From Thermoflexus sp. (GTDB lineage: Bacteria; Chloroflexota; Anaerolineae; Thermoflexales; Thermoflexaceae), in assembly GCF_034432235.1 (NCBI RefSeq), contig NZ_DAOUCJ010000006.1, positions 1-11,575 of the forward strand: a stretch of DNA of 11,575 nt, written 5' to 3'. Shown here in pieces: positions 6,519 to 11,575 of the stretch (position 1 is its first letter; every line of letters starts with the position of its first letter). Under the pieces are notes generated by a model that worked only from the letters and a program-made list of their open reading frames with translations, did no database searches and was not told where the DNA came from. The position numbers were made by a program, and so were the translations under genes.

Positions 6519-6565
6519 CGTTGTCTATCCTCCTCTCCCGCTTTTTGCCCACGGCCCCGCTGCCT

Positions 6566-7411
6566 TCAGGCTCCAAAGGCCTCGTAGCGCCGGATCCCCA
6601 GCCGCCAGAGCAGAACAACCAGGCTGACTGCGAAGGTCAACCAGAGTCCCTGGGCCATGAAGCCCTGAGCAATACGGTCCGGCGGGAGCCGCCCCAGCAG
6701 CATCTCCAGCGGAAATGACAGCATGAGAGGGAAGGGAGTCCAGCGCAGCAGTTGCTGGATCCCTTGTGGCATCAGGGCCAGGGGAATCACATACCCGGAC
6801 CCCAGTGCCTTGATGAAGAACCAAACTTCATGAAAGGCCACCGCCTGCGAGGTCCAGAAAGCGGTGAGGCCGATCGCATATTGAAAGAAGAATTCCAGCA
6901 ACAGGGCCAGGAATGTGGCGGCAGCGACCCGAAGCAGGTTGATGGGCGTGAGATCGAGCTGAGAGCCTGGATACAGATAGAGGGCTAAAGCGATGGGGGG
7001 GCCAACCAGCAGGGCCTGGATCGGGCGGGAGGCCAGCGTCCGGGCCAGGTCGTAATGCAGGGGATGAAGGGGCCGCAGCAGCCGGGCGCTCAACCCTCCC
7101 GTCCGGATATCCCGGTTCAGATCCCAGACGATCCATACCCCAGTCATCCGGCGCAGGAAGATGGCGGACAGGTAGTATCCCACGAAGGTCCCCGCGTCGA
7201 AGGAGCCGATCGGCCCTTCCCGGGCCATGGAGAGCCAGACGGCGAGCATCACCAGCGGCACGGCCCCGGAGAGGATCCAGATGAGGATCTGCACCCGATA
7301 TTCCAGGGTCCGGGCCCAGTAAATCCGCAGCAGCGTGGGATAAGCGCGCAGGGTCGCGCGGATCGCGGCGACACTTTCCGAAATCCGGGTCGGATGCTGC
7401 GGGATCGCCAT
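6566..7411 (-). CDS. ABC-2 family transporter permease (PF06182 / COG4587-like)
   Basis: This is the membrane subunit of an ABC transporter, probably an exporter. The 281-residue product has about six hydrophobic segments (near 42-62, 75-96, 131-147, 158-185, 204-214, 252-270). The motif LLRPLHPLHY (111-120), following a cytoplasmic DLNRDIRTGGLS, is typical of the PF06182 (formerly DUF990) permeases. The ATG at 7411 is chosen, with GGAG 12 bases before it. The frame is open upstream to a TTG at 7456, which would add 15 non-hydrophobic residues. The ATPase gene ends 114 bases upstream. Related systems usually have two permeases (COG4587 and COG3694) beside a COG4586 ATPase. Only one is here, so it may work as a homodimer or the partner may lie elsewhere. 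Cargo is not known. Confidence 0.88.
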   Translation of the reverse strand: MAIPQHPTRISESVAAIRATLRAYPTLLRIYWARTLEYRVQILIWILSGAVPLVMLAVWLSMAREGPIGSFDAGTFVGYYLSAIFLRRMTGVWIVWDLNRDIRTGGLSARLLRPLHPLHYDLARTLASRPIQALLVGPPIALALYLYPGSQLDLTPINLLRVAAATFLALLLEFFFQYAIGLTAFWTSQAVAFHEVWFFIKALGSGYVIPLALMPQGIQQLLRWTPFPLMLSFPLEMLLGRLPPDRIAQGFMAQGLWLTFAVSLVVLLWRLGIRRYEAFGA

Positions 7412-7525
7412 GGTGCGGATCGCTCCAATCCGAGCCGGGTGAAGTCGAACGATCAACGGGATGGGGCCGCTGCTCTTCCGTGCTGGGAGGGATGAGGATA
7501 GAGGGGCTGGGCCCCTGGGTCCGGA

Positions 7526-8578
7526 TCAACCCTCCGCATACCCTTTGGGCTCTTCCTCTTCTCCTGGCTCCGGCCAGCGGGCCGCCCGCCTGGGTTCCCG
7601 TTCCACCGCCTCGGCGAAAACCCTCCGGATGACTTCCTCCACGGGAGGCTCCTCGATGGCCAGGTCGGTTACCGGCAACGCCGTGAGCAGCGCCGCGGCG
7701 ATCTCCGCGGTTCGAGCCCGGGGGACCCGGAGTTCAGCCCGGTGGGAGTTCAGGCTCAGCACCTCGCCAAAAGGGGAGAGGGCGCTTAGGGGAAGAGGCC
7801 GCGCCATAGTCACCCGCACGATGCGATAGGGCGTCACCCGCTCCGCCAGCGCTTCCAGATCTCCATCATAGAGCAGATGGCCTCGATGAATCACCAGCAC
7901 CCGCCGGCACAGGGCGGCCACATCGGCCATATAATGGCTGGTGAGCAGAACCGTGGCTCCGGTCCGGCGGTTATACTCCCGGATGAAATCCCGAATCCGG
8001 GCCTGCATGGTCACATCGAGGCCGATGGTGGGCTCGTCCAGGAACAGCACCCGCGGTCGATGAAGAAGGGCGGCGGCCAGCTCGCATTTCATGCGCTCTC
8101 CCAGGCTGAGCTTGCGCACCTGTTTGGTGAGCAATCCCTCCAGATCCAGCAGCTCGGCCAGCTCATCCAGCGTGCGTCGGAACTCCGCCTCCGGGATCCC
8201 GTAGACCGCCTGGTTGAGCAGAAAAGTCTCGATGGCCGGCAGGTCCCACAGCAGCTGTTGCTTCTGGCCCATCACCAGCGTGATCTGACGCAGGAAGGCC
8301 CGCTCCCGGCGCTGGGGGATGAACCCCAGCACCCGGACCTCGCCGGCGGTGGGGTGGAGGAGGCCTGCCAGGATCTTCAAGGTGGTGGTTTTGCCTGCCC
8401 CGTTCGGGCCGAGAAAGCCTACGATCTCCCCCGGTTCGATGGTGAACGAGACATCCTCCACCGCGCGGATCACCCGATAGCGGCGGCGGAAGAACGCCGT
8501 CAGGGATCCCAGCAACCCTGGCGCCTTATGGTGCGCCTTGTAGTATTTGTGGAGCCGATAGACTTCGACCGCCAGCAT
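7526..8578 (-). CDS. ABC transporter ATP-binding protein (COG4586-like)
   Basis: This is the cytoplasmic ATPase that should power the PF06182-type permease downstream. From the ATG at 8578 it has 350 residues. All motifs are present: Walker A GPNGAGKT (57-64), Q-loop Q105 (MGQKQ), signature LSLGE (157-161), Walker B with D181 and E182 (LFLDEPTIGLD) and switch H215 (LLTSH). The extra segment before the core (KAPGLLGSLTAFFRRRY) is usual in the COG4586 group. A C-terminal domain of about 250-320 is followed by an acidic tail. Another ATG at 8671 would add 31 residues, starting 9 bases after lspA. I rejected it because those codons have much lower third-position G+C than the gene and the peptide is low complexity. 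Neither start has a strong ribosome site, so the choice is open. Confidence 0.9.
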   Translation of the reverse strand: MLAVEVYRLHKYYKAHHKAPGLLGSLTAFFRRRYRVIRAVEDVSFTIEPGEIVGFLGPNGAGKTTTLKILAGLLHPTAGEVRVLGFIPQRRERAFLRQITLVMGQKQQLLWDLPAIETFLLNQAVYGIPEAEFRRTLDELAELLDLEGLLTKQVRKLSLGERMKCELAAALLHRPRVLFLDEPTIGLDVTMQARIRDFIREYNRRTGATVLLTSHYMADVAALCRRVLVIHRGHLLYDGDLEALAERVTPYRIVRVTMARPLPLSALSPFGEVLSLNSHRAELRVPRARTAEIAAALLTALPVTDLAIEEPPVEEVIRRVFAEAVEREPRRAARWPEPGEEEEPKGYAEG

Positions 8579-8680
8579 CCCAGGTTGCTCGGAAGAAGAT
8601 CCGGATGGCGAGTTGGCCTGACCGAGGGGAGTTCTGGTTGTGATCCTCCGCTGTCGCGGCGATAAGGTCATGATGACGGG

Positions 8681-9193
8681 TTATCCAGATCCCTGCTGGG
8701 GATCATCGGAGGGGGAGGAAACCGGCGGATGGGGCTGGGCGCGTTCCTCGGCTCCCATGAAGGCCAGCAGCAGTAGCATCCCCACCACGATCGCACTGTC
8801 TGCCAGATTGAAGACTGGCCAGAACTTGAAATCCAGGAAATCCGTGACGGATCCGAACCGGATCCGGTCGATCAGGTTTCCAAACGCTCCTCCCAGTTGA
8901 AGGCCCACGGCGATCTGAACCGGCCACCCCGCTGTCGCCAGCTGCCGGGTGTAGAGGAGCAGGAAGGCGATCACCACCACCGCGACCGCGATGAGGACCG
9001 ATCCCCATTCCCGGAACAGGCCGAAGGCGATGCCGGTGTTCGTGACGTGAGTGAAGGTGAAGTAGCGGGCCAGGGCCGGGATGGGGGCCCAGGATTCATA
9101 CAGGGCCAGGTTCCCCCGCACCCACGCCTTGCTCAGCTGATCAGCAGCCAGCGTGGAAAAGGCGACAGCGCCTATGATCCAGCGGCGTCCCAT
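8681..9193 (-). CDS. lspA: Lipoprotein signal peptidase (signal peptidase II)
   Basis: LspA is an aspartic protease of the cytoplasmic membrane that removes the signal peptide of lipid-modified prolipoproteins. From the ATG at 9193 the product has 170 residues and about four membrane segments. Diagnostic motifs are DQLSK near the N-terminus, NTGIAFG, GGAFGNLIDR, VTDFLDF (catalytic D118) and FNLADS (catalytic D132). The C-terminal tail (about 150-170) is polar and Pro/Ser-rich. The ATG at 9193 has GGAGG 8 bases upstream; a GTG 15 bases earlier is possible but contains that ribosome site. It follows the TraR/DksA-like gene by 48 bases. The cytochrome and PstS of this window, both with a lipobox, would be its substrates. 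Confidence 0.96.
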   Translation of the reverse strand: MGRRWIIGAVAFSTLAADQLSKAWVRGNLALYESWAPIPALARYFTFTHVTNTGIAFGLFREWGSVLIAVAVVVIAFLLLYTRQLATAGWPVQIAVGLQLGGAFGNLIDRIRFGSVTDFLDFKFWPVFNLADSAIVVGMLLLLAFMGAEERAQPHPPVSSPSDDPQQGSG

Positions 9194-9241
9194 AGCCAGC
9201 GCCTCCACCGATTGAGGTCGTGTCCCCGCATTTCACAAGCC

Positions 9242-9601
9242 CTATCGGAAGGCCTCGCCAGATCCGCGCTCCCGTTTGGATTGACAGTCCAGACAGAGGG
9301 CCGCGAAAGGGATGGCCTTCAGGCGGGCGATATCGATCGGCCGGCCACATGCCTGGCAGATCCCATATGTGCCCTCCTCCATCCGCTGGATCGCTGCTTC
9401 CACTTCCTGAAGGCGGATTTCCAGATGGCGGCGTAACGCAGCCCGGGTCGTTTGATCCAGCACATCTGTAGCGTCATCGGCCATGTGATCATGGTAACCG
9501 ATCCCCTCCGGCGCGCGGGCATCCAGTCGGGCCAGCTCTTCTTTTAATCGAACCCGCTCTTCCTCGAGCACCCGGCGGAACCGATCAAATGGAACGGCCA
9601 T
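9242..9601 (-). CDS. TraR/DksA-family C4 zinc-finger protein
   Basis: This is a member of the TraR/DksA family, whose studied members bind RNA polymerase through the secondary channel. The 119-residue product has an N-terminal coiled coil (about 7-28 and 50-76) and a C-terminal C4 zinc finger, C82-x2-C85 with C103-x2-C106, containing the GRPID motif that is usual in this family. The coiled-coil tip carries acidic residues (ADDATDVLD, 41-49), as in DksA-like proteins, but I cannot claim DksA function. The ATG at 9601 follows a strong AGGAGG by 7 bases; the frame stays open to 9679 without a better start. It is the first gene of the minus-strand string, and a tandem 12-bp repeat lies about 105-130 bases upstream. 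Confidence 0.92.
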   Translation of the reverse strand: MAVPFDRFRRVLEEERVRLKEELARLDARAPEGIGYHDHMADDATDVLDQTTRAALRRHLEIRLQEVEAAIQRMEEGTYGICQACGRPIDIARLKAIPFAALCLDCQSKRERGSGEAFR

Positions 9602-9706
9602 CGCCCGCCTCCTCTCTGGCGGAACTTCAGACAACGCCGGAGCTGGCCTGCATTCAGGCGCCTGTCCATGCTCTCCCATTCGAGCCGCCCAGTGTATTCC
9701 TTAAAT

Positions 9707-9730
9707 ATATAACTCGACATATAACTCGAC
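9707..9730 (-). repeat. Perfect tandem 12-bp repeat, candidate operator/promoter
   Basis: The unit ATATAACTCGAC occurs twice back to back (9707-9718 and 9719-9730). On the minus strand it reads GTCGAGTTATAT twice and runs into TATATTTAAGG. A TATATT (9709-9704) could be a -10, with CTGTCG (9732-9727) 17 bases upstream as a poor -35. The position, about 105-130 bases upstream of the TraR/DksA-like start, suits an operator. The repeat is directly visible; its role is inferred. Confidence 0.55.
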
Positions 9731-9960
9731 AGGGCGTTGCCTTGAGGCCAGCAGCTCCCATTCAGATTGTAAAACGTGGTGAAGGTCTTGTCATCTGAAA
9801 TCTGAACCGGATAGTTGAAGAGCCAGGACCCAGCACGGACATGGACTTACGCCCTGAGGCGCCCATTCCGGGAGGCGGGATGACCTTCCCCAGGCCCCCT
9901 GGACCTTCAGGAGGCCGGAGGGCCGACAGCGCTCCTCTGTTGTGAAAAAGATTTAACCCA

Positions 9961-9981
9961 TCTTTCGGGAAACCCGAAAGA
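9961..9981. promoter_or_regulatory. 9-bp-stem hairpin upstream of the small helical gene
   Basis: TCTTTCGGG (9961-9969) pairs perfectly with CCCGAAAGA (9973-9981) around a 3-base AAA loop. It lies 66 bases before the ATG at 10048. No T-run follows on the plus strand. On the minus strand CTTTTT follows about 11 bases past the stem, so it might be a weak terminator for leftward transcription or an operator dyad. Confidence 0.45.
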
Positions 9982-10047
9982 ACGCTTCACCTCTCTCGCA
10001 GGAAGTTTCATTAAGATGAGGGTGAACCTGAGCCGAGGGAGGATCGC

Positions 10048-10221
10048 ATGGAGACCATTATGGAGATAGACGAGCGGCTTCAACGGCTCCGGGAGGAGCT
10101 CACCCGTCTGGTCCGGGAAGGGGAAGACGAGGAGGGGATCCGTCTCCGGGGCCTGCTGGCGGAGATGGAACGCCTGGAGGCGCTGCGTCGGGAATGGCGG
10201 GCTTGGCGCATGGCGGCGTGA
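10048..10221 (+). CDS. Small charged helical protein (57 aa), function unknown
   Basis: I do not recognise a family. The product is 57 residues and very rich in Glu, Arg and Leu. Leu/hydrophobic spacing (ERLQRLREELTRLV, then LRGLLAEMERLEALRREW) predicts two amphipathic helices joined at GEDEEG, probably an antiparallel coiled coil. The ATG at 10048 is preceded by GGGAGG at an ideal distance, which is the main reason to believe it is translated; it may restart at Met5. It is the first plus-strand gene after the divergent region, 137 bases before the next gene. Its size and composition would suit a small helical adaptor, but nothing in the sequence assigns a partner. Confidence 0.68.
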   Translation: METIMEIDERLQRLREELTRLVREGEDEEGIRLRGLLAEMERLEALRREWRAWRMAA

Positions 10222-10358
10222 CGCCAGGCTTCACCGCCCGTGCGCTCGGGGAGGCGATCCCCAGAGTGCATACGCGGATCCTTCGAAAGCCTGCGCTGTG
10301 AATCAACAGGCTGGAAGGCTGAGAGATGCCATGTGAGGTACGGGACAGGAGGGCAATC

Positions 10359-10700
10359 ATGCCAGTGCAAATCGCGGATGAGGGTTCAGAGTGCCTGAGC
10401 TTCTGGAGCGCGCTGCGTCGTTCCGCGGAGGGCCTGTATCCCGGTTATGCGGAGCTGGCGGATCTGCGATTCGCCCTGGATGAGGGCTGGATCATCGAGC
10501 CGCCTGTTTACGTTTATCGAGAGGAGGGGTGGCGGCCTTACTGCCATATCCTTCTGCGGCGAGCAGAGCGTCAGGTATTGCTCAGCCTTCCGGAGAGCGA
10601 TGTCCTTCGTCGGTTCCTGGAGGAACAGCGCGTCCCCCTGGAGCTTCGCTCGATCAGCGTCCGGGCGAAGCGGTCGGCGCGGGCCCGGAGGGCCGGATAG
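10359..10700 (+). CDS. Hypothetical protein (113 aa), function unknown
   Basis: No family recognised. The 113-residue product is soluble, with no signal or membrane segment. It has an acidic N-terminal half (about 1-45) with helical character, and a strand-like centre (WIIEPPVYVYREEGW then YCHILLRR, about 44-67). A helical segment follows (SDVLRRFLEEQRVPL, about 79-93), then a strongly basic tail of alternating Arg/Lys/Ala (about 98-113) that could contact nucleic acid. The ATG at 10359 follows AGGAGG by 6 bases; an upstream in-frame ATG at 10326 lacks such a site. It lies between the small helical gene and pstS, all on the plus strand, but hairpins before pstS suggest a separate unit. Confidence 0.72.
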   Translation: MPVQIADEGSECLSFWSALRRSAEGLYPGYAELADLRFALDEGWIIEPPVYVYREEGWRPYCHILLRRAERQVLLSLPESDVLRRFLEEQRVPLELRSISVRAKRSARARRAG

Positions 10701-10722
10701 AAGTCTCTGGTCGTTTCTCCGT

Positions 10723-10748
10723 CTCAGGCCGCTCTCGGGTGGCCTGAG
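10723..10748 (+). terminator. GC hairpin after the 113-aa gene
   Basis: CTCAGGCC (10723-10730) pairs perfectly with GGCCTGAG (10741-10748) around a 10-base loop, 22 bases after the stop at 10700. No T-run follows, so it would not be a classical intrinsic terminator; it may stabilise the 3' end or form part of the pstS leader. Confidence 0.4.
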
Positions 10749-10749
10749 G

Positions 10750-10786
10750 CGGGAAAACGAAGGGGGAAAGCCTCGTTTTCCCGAGG
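10750..10786 (+). promoter_or_regulatory. Second hairpin in the pstS leader, with an alternative fold
   Basis: CGGGAAAACGA (10750-10760) pairs with TCGTTTTCCCG (10773-10783), an 11-bp stem with a 12-base loop. A smaller stem, CCTCG (10771-10775) with CGAGG (10782-10786), uses part of the same right arm and cannot form at the same time. The element ends about 16 bases before the AGGAGGA ribosome site of pstS. A role in pstS control is inferred. Confidence 0.4.
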
Positions 10787-10816
10787 AACCCAATCCTGGA
10801 CAGGAGGAGGAAGGTC

Positions 10817-11575
10817 ATGAATCTGCGTTCTGCCCTCGCTGCGTGGATGTTCGGGTTCGCGCTGGTCACGGCGGCGTGCCAGCCCGCCGCCACGCCAACG
10901 GCGGCTCCGCCGGCTTCCCCGTCAGGTGGGGAAATCAAAACCACGGCTACCCCGGCTCTACAGCTGAGTGGGGAGATCAAAATCGATGGCTCCTCCACGG
11001 TCTACCCCATCACCGAAGCGGTAAGCGAGGAGTTTCAGAAGGCCAATCCGGGTGTGAAGGTAGTGGTGGGAGTGAGCGGAACAGGCGGCGGCTTCAAAAA
11101 GTTCTGCAACGGAGAGATAGACATATCCAATGCTTCGCGACCCATCTCGAAAGCCGAGATGGATAGCTGCGCCAGGAACGGCATCGAATATATCGAGCTT
11201 CCGGTGGCTTATGATGCCCTCTCCGTGGTGGTCAATCCGCAAAATGACTGGGCAGCCTGCATGACAGTAGCGGAGCTAAAGAAGATCTGGGAACCGGAAG
11301 CGCAGGGGAGGATCACCCGCTGGAATCAGGTGCGGCCGGAGTGGCCGGATGCGCCGTTGAATCTCTTCGGCCGGAGCACGGATAGCGGCTCCTTTGATTA
11401 TTTCACCGAGGCCATTGTAGGCAAACCGAAAGCCAGCCGCGGGGATTACACCGCCAGCGTAGACACGAACGTGGTGGTTCAGGGGGTGGCGAGCGATAAA
11501 TACGCCCTGGGGTACATTGGGTTCGCTTATTATATCGAAAACCCAGGAAAGGTGAAGCTGGTGGCCATCGATAGC
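10817..11575 (+). CDS. pstS: Phosphate ABC transporter substrate-binding lipoprotein PstS (3' end cut by window edge)
   Basis: PstS captures phosphate outside the cell and delivers it to the PstCAB transporter. 253 residues are visible, running off the right edge. A signal peptide with lipobox LVTAAC gives lipidated C21, followed by a Pro/Thr/Ala linker (22-52). The phosphate-binding motifs are present: DGSSTVYPIT (57-66), SGTGGGF (87-93), DISNASRP (102-109) and GRSTDSGSFDYF (185-196). Cys97, Cys118 and Cys148 recur in this subfamily as I remember it. The linker holds a near-duplicate 15-base segment encoding GEIK twice. The ATG at 10817 follows AGGAGGA closely. pstC, pstA and pstB would be expected downstream, outside the window. 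PHO-type control is likely from the family, but I saw no clear Pho box. Confidence 0.95.
   Translation, partial: MNLRSALAAWMFGFALVTAACQPAATPTAAPPASPSGGEIKTTATPALQLSGEIKIDGSSTVYPITEAVSEEFQKANPGVKVVVGVSGTGGGFKKFCNGEIDISNASRPISKAEMDSCARNGIEYIELPVAYDALSVVVNPQNDWAACMTVAELKKIWEPEAQGRITRWNQVRPEWPDAPLNLFGRSTDSGSFDYFTEAIVGKPKASRGDYTASVDTNVVVQGVASDKYALGYIGFAYYIENPGKVKLVAIDS

Larger units (their letters stand above)
9602..10047. promoter_or_regulatory. 446-base divergent control region
   Basis: No gene supported. It separates the minus-strand string starting at 9601 from the plus-strand genes starting at 10048 and must hold both promoters. Visible structure: an AT-rich patch with a tandem 12-bp repeat (9707-9730); TTCAGAT (9761-9767) with inverted ATCTGAA (9793-9799); a CCAGG/CCTGG hairpin at 9890-9902; and a 9-bp hairpin at 9961-9981. 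A strong ribosome site (GAGGGAGG) precedes the ATG at 10048. Confidence 0.55.

Noticed and set aside
10447..11166. Plus-strand open frame of 239 codons overlapping the 113-aa gene and pstS
   Set aside because: It is the wrong frame over a secure PstS; Arg/Gly-rich translation without motifs.
1..11575. CRISPR array, tRNA or rRNA genes
   Set aside because: No regularly spaced direct repeats were seen; GGTTCGA-like strings fall inside coding genes without cloverleaf context; no rRNA-like stretch was recognised.

Overview
The window is a GC-rich bacterial chromosome segment (lines I counted inside genes run about 60-75% G+C). Most likely it comes from a thermophilic or environmental Chloroflexota (Anaerolineae/Thermoflexus-like) bacterium. 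The basis is inference from gene content: a GH57 branching enzyme, a TraR/DksA-LspA pair, an AIR-synthase-like protein, a lipoprotein PstS and a DUF2442 cassette. No rRNA or marker gene is present to prove it. No tRNA, rRNA, CRISPR array, IS element or integrase was seen.

Layout: (1) 1-735, minus: a di-heme c-type cytochrome lipoprotein whose C-terminus runs off the left edge. (2) 846-2540, plus: a GH57 alpha-1,4-glucan branching enzyme, divergent from the cytochrome. (3) 2545-3108, minus: a small membrane-anchored protein with an internally duplicated motif, convergent with the GH57 gene and 4 bp from it. (4) 3311-3832: a single integron-like cassette carrying a DUF2442 gene on the minus strand, with an attC-like imperfect palindrome at each end, about 54% G+C and no integrase nearby. 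(5) 3876-4943, minus: an anchored L,D-transpeptidase. (6) 4944-5498: a gene-free spacer with an AT-rich nested inverted repeat and a run of GC hairpins.

(7) 5499-9601, minus: a loosely spaced gene string, in transcription order TraR/DksA-type zinc-finger protein, LspA signal peptidase II, ABC ATPase, ABC-2 permease (PF06182 type) and AIR-synthase-like protein. (8) 9602-10047: a divergent control region with a perfect tandem 12-bp repeat and a 9-bp-stem hairpin. (9) 10048-10700, plus: a 57-residue charged helical protein and a 113-residue protein of unknown function. (10) 10817-11575, plus: pstS, cut by the right edge, with two hairpins in its leader.

How the genes work together: LspA would process the lipoproteins made here (cytochrome and PstS both have a lipobox). 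The ABC ATPase and permease form an export-type transporter. The right edge probably opens a phosphate-uptake (pst) operon. The most unusual items are the DUF2442 cassette between attC-like sites, the nested inverted repeat upstream of the L,D-transpeptidase, the tandem repeat upstream of the DksA-like gene, and a strong excess of the palindrome GGATCC (29 counted).
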